This document shows, piece by piece, positions 54,678 through 63,252 of a stretch of 64,000 nt of DNA (position 1 is the stretch's first letter; every line of letters starts with the position of its first letter). Made by a program: the position numbers and the translations under genes. Origin of the DNA: Pseudarthrobacter sp. C4D7 (GTDB taxonomy: Bacteria > Actinomycetota > Actinomycetes > Actinomycetales > Micrococcaceae); the NCBI RefSeq assembly GCF_013359725.1, contig NZ_JABFMW010000011.1:1-64000 (forward strand), given 5' to 3'. The notes below the pieces were generated by a model, which searched no databases, was not told the DNA's origin, and saw only the letters and a program-made list of their open reading frames with translations.

Positions 54678-55876
54678 GCCAGCGTGGCTTCGATGATGGC
54701 GGGCGAGAGCACGTACTGGGTGACCAGCTTGCTCGCGCCAAGCACGGCGGCCTGGCCTCCGGCGTGGGAAACGTTGATGCGCAGGTGCGAGGTGGCCAGC
54801 GGCGGGGAGCGCCGGTAAACCACTTCACGGATGCCGGCCACCAGGTGCTCCCCTGTTTCGCCCATGCTGCCGCCCACCACAATGACGGAGGGGTTGAGCA
54901 GGTTGACCACGGTGGCCAGTACCTCACCGATGTCCCGACCGGCCTGGCGCAGGGCCTGGATGGCCTGCAGGTTGCCGTCGGCGGCCAGCCGGAGGACGTC
55001 GGAGCCCTTGGCCACGTCCAGTCCCTGGTTCCGGAGGGAGCGCACGACGGCGGGACCTGAGGCGAGCGCCTCAAGGCACCCGTAGTTTCCACAGGCACAG
55101 AGGACATCCGCGCCCCGCGCCACCTGGACGTGCCCCAGGTCGCCGGCGGTGCCGTTGGCCCCGCGCTGGAGTTCCCCGTTGCTGATGATGCCGGAGCCGA
55201 TGCCGGTGGCCACCTTGACGAAGAAAAAGTTGTTGTGCTCCGGCCAGTGGGCGGACTGCTCCCCCAGGGCCATGATGTTCACGTCGTTGTCCACCAGCAC
55301 GTGGACAGGCAGGGACCGCTGGACGTAGCTGACCACATCGAATCCGTCCCAGCCGGGCATGATGGGCGGCTTGACCGGCTTTCCGGTGTCGTGTTCCACG
55401 GGACCGGGCAGGCCGATGCCGATCCCGGCAAGTTCCGCGGCAGTGCGGCCGGCCGAGGCCAGCAGTTCCTTTCCCTGCGCCACCACCTGGTCCAGTACGG
55501 CTTCCGGACCGTCCGCCACCTGCTGTGCCAGCCGGCGTTCCGCCAGGACCTTCCCGCCAAGGTCGGTGACCGCGACGATCAGGTGCGTGGCCCCTACGTC
55601 CACGGCCAGGACCAGCCGGGCGGACGGGTTGAAGGCAAAGCGCGACGGCGGCCTGCCACCGCTGGAGAGCGCCTCCCCTGCTGGCCCCACCAGGCCGGAC
55701 AGCATGAGGGCGTCGATCCGGGAGGCCACCGTGGAGCGGGCCAGTCCCGTACTCAGGGCGAGTTCGGCACGGGTGCGTGCCCTGCCGTCGCGGAGCAGCT
55801 GGAACAGGTCGCCTGCCCGCGACAGGCTGCCGACATCGGCGTCTTTTCCGGCCAGCCTGCCCGTCGTTGAAGTCAT
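54659..55876 (-). CDS. ROK family transcriptional regulator
   Basis: The protein has 405 residues. A winged helix (ARTRAELALSTGLARSTVASRI, about residues 34-60) is followed by a sugar-kinase-like ROK domain. That domain has DVGATHLIVAVTD, GIGIGLPGPVEHDTG, the DNDVNIMALGE region and the zinc motif CACGNYGCLEA preceded by GDLGHVQVARG. It probably senses a sugar or derivative and represses the divergent sugar operon. ATG 55876 is used. The intergenic region holds two inverted repeats that may be its operators. Confidence 0.94.
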   Translation of the reverse strand: MTSTTGRLAGKDADVGSLSRAGDLFQLLRDGRARTRAELALSTGLARSTVASRIDALMLSGLVGPAGEALSSGGRPPSRFAFNPSARLVLAVDVGATHLIVAVTDLGGKVLAERRLAQQVADGPEAVLDQVVAQGKELLASAGRTAAELAGIGIGLPGPVEHDTGKPVKPPIMPGWDGFDVVSYVQRSLPVHVLVDNDVNIMALGEQSAHWPEHNNFFFVKVATGIGSGIISNGELQRGANGTAGDLGHVQVARGADVLCACGNYGCLEALASGPAVVRSLRNQGLDVAKGSDVLRLAADGNLQAIQALRQAGRDIGEVLATVVNLLNPSVIVVGGSMGETGEHLVAGIREVVYRRSPPLATSHLRINVSHAGGQAAVLGASKLVTQYVLSPAIIEATLAGAIAG

Positions 55877-55878
55877 GT

Positions 55879-55902
55879 CTAAGTCATAACACTGTTACTT
55901 AG
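55879..55902. promoter_or_regulatory. ROK-gene-proximal operator candidate
   Basis: CTAAGT (55879-55884) and ACTTAG (55897-55902) flank TAACA-C-TGTTA (55887-55897). The nested symmetry lies immediately upstream of the ROK start and fits autoregulation. Confidence 0.55.
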
Positions 55903-55940
55903 TGCTGTCATTACGGCAGAAGAACGACGCGACACAAACA

Positions 55941-55977
55941 ACTTTTGCTTGACGCGCGGCAAAAGTAGATCTACGTT
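55941..55977 (+). promoter_or_regulatory. Operator and promoter of the sugar operon
   Basis: The inverted repeat ACTTTTGC (55941-55948) and GCAAAAGT (55959-55966) has a 10-bp spacer. A -35 TTGACG (55949-55954) falls within the spacer, and a -10 TACGTT (55972-55977) lies 17 bp further. Repressor binding would cover the promoter. The first gene starts about 95 bp downstream, giving a long leader. Confidence 0.6.
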
Positions 55978-56071
55978 GTGATTCAGGGCACATCCACCGC
56001 CCGGATACCAACCATCCACCGCAGTGATCCCGCCACCATCCAAGAGTCCGCTTACAAAGAGGTAATTGACC

Positions 56072-57163
56072 TTGTCCCACATTGCAGCGCCAGCAGGCCG
56101 GCCCCTCGGCGTCGGCTTCCTCGGCGGCGGCCCCGTCACCCAGGCGATCCACCTGCCGGCACTGGCGCGGCTCAAGGACATCCTGGAAGTGCGGCACGTG
56201 ATGGATGTGGACCCCGGCGTGGCCTCCTCAGTGGCGGCGCGCGTTGGTGCCGCCTCCAGCACCAGCATGGCGGCCGTCCTCGAGAATCCGGAGGTGGACA
56301 TCGTGGCGATCTGCAGTCCCCACCAGTTCCACGCCGAACAGGTCATTGCCGCCTGCCGCGCCGGAAAGAAAGCGGTCCTTTGCGAGAAGCCGTTCGCGAT
56401 GAACGGTGACGAGGCAGCCAGGATCGCGGAAGTCAGCGCCTCCACCGGCGTGCCGATCGTGGTGGGCGCCATGCACACTTTCGATCCCGGTTGGCTCGCT
56501 GCCGAACAGCACTGGGGCGACCTACCCGCGCAGGCACACACCATCCGTTCCTCCATTGTCCTGCCGCCCAACGCCCGGTTCGAGGACTTCGCCACCGAGA
56601 TCATCACCCGCCCCGCCACGGGGACGCCCGATTATTCGGACATCGAGGTCATCAAGGGCATGATGCAGGGCGGCATCATGGGCCTGGCCATCCACGACCT
56701 TCCCCTGGTGCGGCGTTTCACACCGGACTACGACGAGATCGAAGTCCTCCAGGCGCGGCACGTCCGGCCGTTCGGCTACGCCGTCTCGCTCCGCACCCCA
56801 ACCCGCGTCATCGAACTGCGGGCAGTCATGAACAACACCTGGAAGCCCGCGTGGACCTTCGAAGCCATAAGTGACGACTCCGCGCTCCGCATCGACTTCA
56901 CGCCGTCCTATGTCCAGGCAGGCTCCGCCGTGGCCACCTTCTCCCGCGGCAGCGAAACCACCACCTTCGGCCCTTACGGCCACAACGGCTACGAGGGCGA
57001 GTGGCGCGAACTGGCTGAACTTGCCCGCGGGACCCGCCGGGCCCCCTCTGCCCAGGCCCTGATCGACGACCTCACCTTTGCCTTGGCCATCTCCGGCGCC
57101 ACCGTCCAGAACGCGGCCGCCGGGCACCCGGGCGCCACGCAGACCGCGGGAGCCACGGCATGA
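56072..57163 (+). CDS. Gfo/Idh/MocA family oxidoreductase A
   Basis: The 363-residue NAD(P)-dependent dehydrogenase has the N-terminal Rossmann motif GVGFLGGGPVTQAIHLPAL, the ICSPHQFHAEQVIAA block and the active-site Lys in VLCEKPFAMNGDEA. A C-terminal sugar-binding domain includes GIMGLAIHDLPLVRRF. The start is TTG at 56072 with AAAGAGG upstream; a TTG at 56066 is less well spaced. It is the first gene of the operon and overlaps the next by ATGA. Substrate probably a sugar or cyclitol, unknown. Confidence 0.92.
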   Translation: MSHIAAPAGRPLGVGFLGGGPVTQAIHLPALARLKDILEVRHVMDVDPGVASSVAARVGAASSTSMAAVLENPEVDIVAICSPHQFHAEQVIAACRAGKKAVLCEKPFAMNGDEAARIAEVSASTGVPIVVGAMHTFDPGWLAAEQHWGDLPAQAHTIRSSIVLPPNARFEDFATEIITRPATGTPDYSDIEVIKGMMQGGIMGLAIHDLPLVRRFTPDYDEIEVLQARHVRPFGYAVSLRTPTRVIELRAVMNNTWKPAWTFEAISDDSALRIDFTPSYVQAGSAVATFSRGSETTTFGPYGHNGYEGEWRELAELARGTRRAPSAQALIDDLTFALAISGATVQNAAAGHPGATQTAGATA

Positions 57164-57981
57164 GCACTTACACAGTGACGGCAACGCCGGAGGCCGAAGA
57201 ATCGGGCGCGGTGGCCCTGGCTGTCGCCTCCCTTCCGGCAACGTTCGGCCCCGCACCCGCGGGCGGGGCAGCCGACATCGCGGTTATTGCAGGCGGGGCG
57301 GGCTGGACCGCCGAAGCCGTGCGGGCCGTGCGCTCCGGTTCGCGCGGCGTCCTGGTGGTGGATCCCGTCCCCGAGGAAACCGCGCAGCTGGCGGACGCTG
57401 CCCAGGCTGCCGGTGCCGCCGTCGTCCTCGACCTGCACTGGGCTTCCAGCCCCGCACTCGTCGGCAATGACGGCGCTCCTGACGCCCGCAGCGCTGTACG
57501 CGGCGCCCTGGGCACAGCGTCACTGCTGGACTCTGTTGCCACGGCAGCACCGGGGACGGACGTGCGGCAGCTCCTGGCCAGGCACCTCGCCGCGGTACTC
57601 GCCGTCTGCGGGCAGCTGCAGGGAGCCGGCGTCATCCGCAGCAACGCCACCGGATACGCGGTCTCCGCCACGCTGGCCAACGGGGCCCCGTTCACCGCCC
57701 AGGGCGTTCTCACCGCCGCCCGTCCGGCCGGCGTCGCCATCCACCTCTACACCGCCGACGGCGGAGTGGACGTCCGGGTCCCCGATCCGGACGCCGCGTG
57801 GCCCGCCGAGGTCAGGGTCACGGGGGCCCAGGGCGAACTGTTGCTTCCCACCTTGTACGAATCCGCCCACCGGGCAGCCTGGCGGCGGCTGAAGAACCAT
57901 CTCAGCGCCGGCACCCGCCCGGAAGACCTGGCCGGGTTTGCCCGGCTGACCGACCTCTCCGCAACCCTCCGTCCCACGTAA
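57160..57981 (+). CDS. Unrecognised protein coupled to oxidoreductase A
   Basis: The 273-residue protein is rich in Ala, Gly and Val. It contains short strands separated by loops (IAVIAGGAG, GVLVVDPVP, AVVLDLHWASS) that suggest an alpha/beta fold but lack a clear nucleotide-binding GxGxxG. The C-terminal part (VAIHLYTADGGVDVRVPDP, then ELLLPTLYESAHRAAWRRL) recalls the C-terminal sheet of Gfo/Idh/MocA enzymes. It may be a degenerate partner subunit of oxidoreductase A, whose stop it overlaps by 4 bp. A function is not assigned. Confidence 0.8.
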   Translation: MSTYTVTATPEAEESGAVALAVASLPATFGPAPAGGAADIAVIAGGAGWTAEAVRAVRSGSRGVLVVDPVPEETAQLADAAQAAGAAVVLDLHWASSPALVGNDGAPDARSAVRGALGTASLLDSVATAAPGTDVRQLLARHLAAVLAVCGQLQGAGVIRSNATGYAVSATLANGAPFTAQGVLTAARPAGVAIHLYTADGGVDVRVPDPDAAWPAEVRVTGAQGELLLPTLYESAHRAAWRRLKNHLSAGTRPEDLAGFARLTDLSATLRPT

Positions 57982-58093
57982 CCAGCCCACCGATACGCAA
58001 CCGAACAAGCAGTCCAGTCCCACCTCCACTCTCAACGATGAGCAGGACCGCACCAACGGCGCACAGCGCAAGACGGTCCCGAAAGGACACACC

Positions 58094-59416
58094 ATGAACG
58101 CAACTTCCGAACGCCGCCCCTTTTCCCGGCGCGGTTTCCTGGGCCTGACGGCTGCCGCCGCCGCAGCACCCCTGCTTGCCGCCTGCGGAGGCGGCTCTGC
58201 GTCGCAGGGAGGCGGAGGCGGGGCCGGCGGAACCGTGAAATTCTGGGACATGCCATGGGCAACGCCGGCCTACAACGATGCCGCGAAGGGCATCGCGGAG
58301 GGCTTCTCCGGTGCCAACGGCGCCAAGGCGAGCTACCAGATCATCCAGTGGAACAACTTCTACCAGACCTTCTCCTCCGCGATCGCCTCCAAGACGGGCC
58401 CGGCGGTGTCCACGGGCGGCGGCTTCCAGGCGTTCCAGTTCGAGCAGCAGGGCCAGATCGCCTATGCGGACAAGGTGATCGACAAGCTGAAGGCCAACGG
58501 CCAGTTCGATGACTTCCTGCCCGGCGTCCTGGACCCGTTCAAGTCGGACAAGGGCTACGTGGCTGTCCCGTGGCAGCTGGACATGCGCGTCTTCTGGTAC
58601 CGCAAGTCCCTGTTCGAGAAGGCCAACGTTGCCCTGCCCACGGACTGGCCGTCCCTGCTGGAAGCGGGCAAGGCACTGAAGAAGGTGGGCGCGTTCGGCT
58701 TCACCACCGGCGCGGGCGCAGGCAACAACTACGCCAACCACTCCATGATCATGATGATGGTTAACAACGGCGGCGGCGTCTGGAACAAGGACGGCGAGCT
58801 GGACCTGATGAATGACCGCAACGTCGAGGCCATGGAGTTCGTCCTGGAACTGGTCTCCAACGGCATCATCGACCCGGCCGCCGTCAGCTACACCACGGAC
58901 AACATGTCCGCCCAGTGGAAGGACGGCAAGGCCGGCTACGGCCTGTTCCAGGTGAACGTTCCGCAGCGCGTGGGCGACACCTCGGGCGACCTGCTGGTGG
59001 CCGATCCCATCACCGGCCCGCACGGGGACAAGGCCACGCTGGTCTTCCCGAACAACATCATGATGTACACCAACACCCCGTCGCAGGAGGCCTCGGAAGA
59101 GTTCCTGGTGTACTACCTGGGCCAGCTGAAGCAGCTGTGGCAGAAGAAGCTGATGTCCGCCCTGCCGGTCTTCAAGTCGATCACCGAGATGCCAGAGTTC
59201 GCCGACGATCCCAACAACGTCAAGATCGTCAAGGAATGGCAGCCCATTGCCAAGACCTTCGCCGCCCAGGGCAGCACGCTCAATGCCAACCTTGCAGCCC
59301 TCGACGGCGGGCAGGCACTGAACCAGTTCAGCCAAACCATCATCACCGGCAAGGCCGACGCCAAGACTGCCCTGCAGACCTTCCAGTCCGGTCTTGAATC
59401 CGTGCTGAAGAAGTAG
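58094..59416 (+). CDS. ABC sugar transporter substrate-binding lipoprotein
   Basis: The 440-residue protein has a Tat-like lipoprotein signal (FSRRGFLGLTAAAAAAPL) and lipobox LAAC with the lipidated Cys at residue 31. The mature part is a type 1 extracellular solute-binding protein (KFWDMPWATPAYNDAAKGI, YVAVPWQLDMRVFWYRKSLFE, KLMSALPVFKSI). AAAGGA precedes the ATG. It captures a sugar or glycoside outside the membrane for the two permeases that follow. Confidence 0.94.
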   Translation: MNATSERRPFSRRGFLGLTAAAAAAPLLAACGGGSASQGGGGGAGGTVKFWDMPWATPAYNDAAKGIAEGFSGANGAKASYQIIQWNNFYQTFSSAIASKTGPAVSTGGGFQAFQFEQQGQIAYADKVIDKLKANGQFDDFLPGVLDPFKSDKGYVAVPWQLDMRVFWYRKSLFEKANVALPTDWPSLLEAGKALKKVGAFGFTTGAGAGNNYANHSMIMMMVNNGGGVWNKDGELDLMNDRNVEAMEFVLELVSNGIIDPAAVSYTTDNMSAQWKDGKAGYGLFQVNVPQRVGDTSGDLLVADPITGPHGDKATLVFPNNIMMYTNTPSQEASEEFLVYYLGQLKQLWQKKLMSALPVFKSITEMPEFADDPNNVKIVKEWQPIAKTFAAQGSTLNANLAALDGGQALNQFSQTIITGKADAKTALQTFQSGLESVLKK

Positions 59417-59428
59417 GTCCGAGCGCCC

Positions 59429-60391
59429 ATGTCCAGCACCACCACCCAGTCCGGCCTTAGCCGGGCCCGCCGCGGGCTTGCCCCCGGCGGGCCCGGGGCC
59501 GTCCCCGGAAAACGCAAGAGCAAGCTCTCCGCCCAGGCCACCAGGACGTTCTTCTGGCTCCTGCTCCCCTCCGTCGTCCTGCTTGTCCTGATCCACGGCT
59601 ACCCGCTGATCTACGCCGCCGTCCAGGCCACGCATGACGGAGACCTGCTCCAGACCGGCAACTTCGTGGGCGGCCAGAACTTCGCCACCGTCCTCAGCTC
59701 GCCGGCATTCTGGAAAGCTGCCCAGTTCACGCTGTGGTTCACCATTGTGGGCGTCTTCGGGTCATGGCTGGTGGGGCTGGGCCTGGCCCTGCTTCTCCGC
59801 ACCAAGATTCCGGCCGGCGGCACCTTCAAGGTCCTGCTGCTCCTGCCCTGGGTGGTGCCCATCGTGGTGTCCTCCACCGCATGGAACTGGCTGGTGGCCA
59901 CCCCGGACAGCCTGATTCCGTCGATGTTCCGGAACCTGGGCATGGGCACTCCGCTCTTCCTGGCAGATCCCACCCTGGCGTCCGTCACCGTGATGGCGTT
60001 CAAGGTGTGGGTCAGCTTCCCGTTCATGATGATGATGATCTCCGCCGCCCTGGCGTCGGTGGACACCACCGTCTACGAGGCAGCCAGCATGGACGGCGCC
60101 AGCCGCTGGCAGCAGTTCACCCAGATCACCCTGCCGCTGATTGCCCGCTCCACGTACATCAGCTGGATCCTGATGACCATCTTCTGCGTCAACGACTTCC
60201 CCACCATCTACCTGCTCACCGGCGGCGGCCCGGTCAATGCCACCACCTCCCTGGTGGTCCTGGCTTACCGGACCGTGTTCCAGGACTTCGCCACCGGCCC
60301 CGGCGTGGCCATCGCCTTCCTCATGACCATGACCCTCGTGGTCATCTCGGTCATCCTGTACCGCCAGATCCGAAAGTCGAGCGTCGAATAA
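59429..60391 (+). CDS. ABC sugar transporter permease 1
   Basis: The 320-residue protein has a charged N-terminal region of about 35 residues and six membrane segments (FWLLLPSVVLLVLIHGYPLI, FTLWFTIVGVFGSWLVGLGL, LLLLPWVVPIVVSSTAWNWL and more). The EAA loop that contacts the ATPase is EAASMDGASRWQQFTQITLP. This is the MalF/UgpA type. Its stop overlaps the next permease start (TAATG). Confidence 0.94.
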   Translation: MSSTTTQSGLSRARRGLAPGGPGAVPGKRKSKLSAQATRTFFWLLLPSVVLLVLIHGYPLIYAAVQATHDGDLLQTGNFVGGQNFATVLSSPAFWKAAQFTLWFTIVGVFGSWLVGLGLALLLRTKIPAGGTFKVLLLLPWVVPIVVSSTAWNWLVATPDSLIPSMFRNLGMGTPLFLADPTLASVTVMAFKVWVSFPFMMMMISAALASVDTTVYEAASMDGASRWQQFTQITLPLIARSTYISWILMTIFCVNDFPTIYLLTGGGPVNATTSLVVLAYRTVFQDFATGPGVAIAFLMTMTLVVISVILYRQIRKSSVE

Positions 60392-61281
60392 TGAGCGCAG
60401 TCCTCCACGCCCACCCCGAGTCCGGCCCCACACTCGGCATCGACGGCGGCAAACGGCCCAGGGTCCTCTCCGAAGCAGGCCAGCGGGGCCGCTGGTGGCG
60501 CTTCGCGGCAATCCTCATCATCACGGGGATCGTGCTGGTGCCCATCATGGTCACCGTGCTGCTGGCCTTCACGCCCGGGCCCAACAGCACGGCCACCGGC
60601 CTGACGTTCGAGAACCTCAGCAACGTCTTCTCCAAGACCCTGGCCGCCACCTGGCTCAAGAACAGCCTGATCACCACCCTGTCCACCGTGGTGGTGTCCG
60701 TGGCCGTGGCCGCACCTGCCGGCTACGTCCTCTCCCGCGGCCGCAGCAAGGCAGTGTCCGGGTACTCGCTGCTGCTGTTCGTCATGCAGTCCCTGCCCAT
60801 CATCACCTCGGTGGTGCCGCTGTTCATCCTGTTTGCCGGCATGGGCCTGGTGGACAACCTCCTGGGCCTGACCATCATCTACGTGGGTTCCACCATGACC
60901 GTGGCCACCTGGATGATGGCTGCCTACTTCGATTCCATCCCGATCAGCCTCGAGGAAGCATCCTGGATCGACGGCTGCTCCGTTTTCGGTTCGTTCACCA
61001 AGGTGGTCCTGCGGAACTCGCTCCCCGGGGTGCTCTCCACCGCGATCTTCGCCTTCCTCCTGGCCTGGAACGACTACCTGGTGGCCATCGTGTTCCTGCG
61101 GTCCAACGAAATCTTCACCCTTCCCATGGGCGTGCAGTCCTTCTTCCAGCAGAACGCCACGGACTGGACCTCCGTCATGGCCCTGGCCGTGGTCATGATG
61201 CTCCCGCCCGTTATCGTTTTCGCCACGCTGAACAAGTACTTCAGCGTCGGCGGCATCGGCGGCTCCCTTGCCGGCCGCTGA
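60391..61281 (+). CDS. ABC sugar transporter permease 2
   Basis: The 296-residue MalG/UgpE-type permease has six membrane segments, including FAAILIITGIVLVPIMVTVLL, YSLLLFVMQSLPIITSVVPL and VLSTAIFAFLLAWNDYLVA. The EAA loop is EEASWIDGCSVFGSFTKVVLR. The ATG shares its first base with the previous TAA. No ATP-binding subunit is in the operon; a shared MsiK-type ATPase elsewhere probably powers it. Confidence 0.94.
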   Translation: MSAVLHAHPESGPTLGIDGGKRPRVLSEAGQRGRWWRFAAILIITGIVLVPIMVTVLLAFTPGPNSTATGLTFENLSNVFSKTLAATWLKNSLITTLSTVVVSVAVAAPAGYVLSRGRSKAVSGYSLLLFVMQSLPIITSVVPLFILFAGMGLVDNLLGLTIIYVGSTMTVATWMMAAYFDSIPISLEEASWIDGCSVFGSFTKVVLRNSLPGVLSTAIFAFLLAWNDYLVAIVFLRSNEIFTLPMGVQSFFQQNATDWTSVMALAVVMMLPPVIVFATLNKYFSVGGIGGSLAGR

Positions 61282-61323
61282 CACAAGCCCACAAAGATCC
61301 ACCACAGAACGCTAAGGAAACCT

Positions 61324-62082
61324 ATGTCCTACTCACTCCAGCTCTATACCCTGCGCAACGCCATCGCGGAGGACCTTCCGGGCACCATCAGGAAGGTTGC
61401 AGAAATCGGCTACACCCAGGTTGAGCCCTACAACTTCGTGGCCACCGCCAAGGAACTCGGTGCCGCGCTGAAGGACAACGGCCTCACCGCGCCTTCCGGC
61501 CATGCGCCGCTGATGAGCCAGGACCAGGACGAAATCTTCGCCGCGGCCAAGGAACTGGGGATCACCACGGTGATCGACCCATTCCTGCCCGCCGAGCACT
61601 GGCAGAAGGCCGAGGACATCCAGGCCACCGCGGCCAAGCTCAACGCCGCCGCCCGGAAGGGCGCGGAATACGGAATCCGCGTGGGGTACCACAACCATGC
61701 CTGGGAGCTGGAGTCCTCCATCGAGGGCCGCACCGCCCTGGAGTATTTCGAATCCCTGCTGGACCCGGAGCTGGTCCTGGAAGTGGATACCTACTGGGTT
61801 GCCGTGGGCGGCCAGGACCCCATCGACATCCTCGCCAACCTTGGCGACCGGGTGAAGTTCATCCACATCAAGGACGGCCCCCTGAACCGGGACAACAAGG
61901 CACAGCAGCCGGCCGGCCAGGGCAAGGTCCCGGTCATGGACGTCATCGCCGCCGCGAAGTCCCTTGAAGTGGGCGTGGTGGAGTTTGACGATTACGACGG
62001 CGACATCTTCGAGGGCATCGCCCAGAGCCTTGCGTTCCTGCAGGGCAACAGCAGCACCGCAGCCGAAGGAGCCAACGCATGA
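61324..62082 (+). CDS. Sugar phosphate isomerase/epimerase-type TIM barrel protein
   Basis: The 252-residue xylose isomerase-like TIM-barrel (AP endonuclease 2 superfamily) protein has SYSLQLYTLRNAIAEDLPGT, AEIGYTQVEPYNF, the metal segments GHAPLM, VGYHNHAWE, LVLEVDTYWVAVGG and FIHIKDGPL. Conserved Glu, Asp and His residues form a divalent metal site. It probably epimerises or isomerises an oxidised sugar made by the dehydrogenases. AAGGAAA precedes the ATG, and its stop overlaps oxidoreductase B by 4 bp. Confidence 0.92.
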   Translation: MSYSLQLYTLRNAIAEDLPGTIRKVAEIGYTQVEPYNFVATAKELGAALKDNGLTAPSGHAPLMSQDQDEIFAAAKELGITTVIDPFLPAEHWQKAEDIQATAAKLNAAARKGAEYGIRVGYHNHAWELESSIEGRTALEYFESLLDPELVLEVDTYWVAVGGQDPIDILANLGDRVKFIHIKDGPLNRDNKAQQPAGQGKVPVMDVIAAAKSLEVGVVEFDDYDGDIFEGIAQSLAFLQGNSSTAAEGANA

Positions 62083-63206
62083 GCACCCCCGCGAACAAGC
62101 CGGCCCGCAGCGGCCCGGTGGGCGTCGGCGTCATCGGCGCCGGCGTGATCAGCAAGCAGTACCTGGACAACCTCACGGCGTTCCCGGACTTGAAGGTCCA
62201 CGTCATCGCCGACCTCTTCGAGGATGCCGCCGAGGCCCGCGCCAAGGAATACGGCATCCCCGAGTGGGGTGGGGTGGACAAGGGACTGAACCACCCCGAC
62301 GTCGAAATCATCGTCAACCTCACCATTCCCGCAGCGCACGTGGAGGTGGCCACTGCCGCCGTCAACGCGGGCAAGCACGTCTGGACGGAGAAGCCGTTCT
62401 CCCTGGACCGCGAATCCGGGCTGGGCCTGCTCAAAACCGCCGACGCCGCGGGCATCCGCCTGGGCTGCGCCCCGGACACGTTCCTGGGCGCCGGGGTCCA
62501 GACGGCACTGCGCATGATCAGGCGCGGCGACATCGGCACCCCGCTGACGGCGCTGACCACGTTCCAGACCCCCGGCCCGGAATCATGGCACCCCAACCCC
62601 GCCTTCCTCTTCCAGCACGGCGCAGGCCCGCTGTTCGACATGGGCCCCTACTACCTGACCACCCTGGTCCAGGCCTTCGGCTCCATCCGCAAGGTAGCTG
62701 CCGTCGGCTCCAAGGCCAAGGACGTGCGCGTGATCGGCTCCGGACCCAAGGCCGGCGAAGAGTTCACCGTCGAGGTACCCACCCATGTCTCCGCGATGGC
62801 CCAGTTCGAATCCGGCGCCTCCTCGCACAGCGTCTTCTCCTTCGAGTCCCCCCGCACCCGCATGGGCTTCGTGGAGATCACCGGCACCGAGGCCACCATC
62901 TCGCTGCCGGACCCCAACTACTTCACCGGCGACATCAAGCTCTGGCGTGCCGGCGACGAGGACTGGACCACCGTCCCCGCCACTGGTCCCGCCAACGGCC
63001 GCGGCATGGGCGTCCTGGACATGGCCCGCTCCATCCGGGCCGGTGTGCCGCACCGTGCCACGGGTGACCTGGCGTACCACGTCCTGGACACGATGGTTTC
63101 CATCTCGGAGTCCGTCGATTCGGGCACCTTCGTCAACGTCGAAAGCTCCGCCCCGGCTTCCGCAGCCCTCCCTGAGGACTGGGCGCCGGAAACCGCAACC
63201 ATCTAA
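62079..63206 (+). CDS. Gfo/Idh/MocA family oxidoreductase B
   Basis: The 375-residue protein has the Rossmann motif [40 protein letters not shown], the active-site Lys in [14 protein letters not shown], and [21 protein letters not shown] in the substrate domain. It is distinct from oxidoreductases A and C. It is translationally coupled to the TIM-barrel isomerase (ATGA), suggesting that they act in sequence. Cofactor NAD or NADP, substrate unknown. Confidence 0.93.
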   Translation: MSTPANKPARSGPVGVGVIGAGVISKQYLDNLTAFPDLKVHVIADLFEDAAEARAKEYGIPEWGGVDKGLNHPDVEIIVNLTIPAAHVEVATAAVNAGKHVWTEKPFSLDRESGLGLLKTADAAGIRLGCAPDTFLGAGVQTALRMIRRGDIGTPLTALTTFQTPGPESWHPNPAFLFQHGAGPLFDMGPYYLTTLVQAFGSIRKVAAVGSKAKDVRVIGSGPKAGEEFTVEVPTHVSAMAQFESGASSHSVFSFESPRTRMGFVEITGTEATISLPDPNYFTGDIKLWRAGDEDWTTVPATGPANGRGMGVLDMARSIRAGVPHRATGDLAYHVLDTMVSISESVDSGTFVNVESSAPASAALPEDWAPETATI

Positions 63207-63252
63207 CCCGGCAAAACCCGTCCAGCAAGCAGGAAGCACGCAGGAACGCATC

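Noticed and set aside
57902..59635. 577-codon minus-strand frame across the binding-protein gene
   Set aside because: Antisense shadow of the ABC binding-protein gene.
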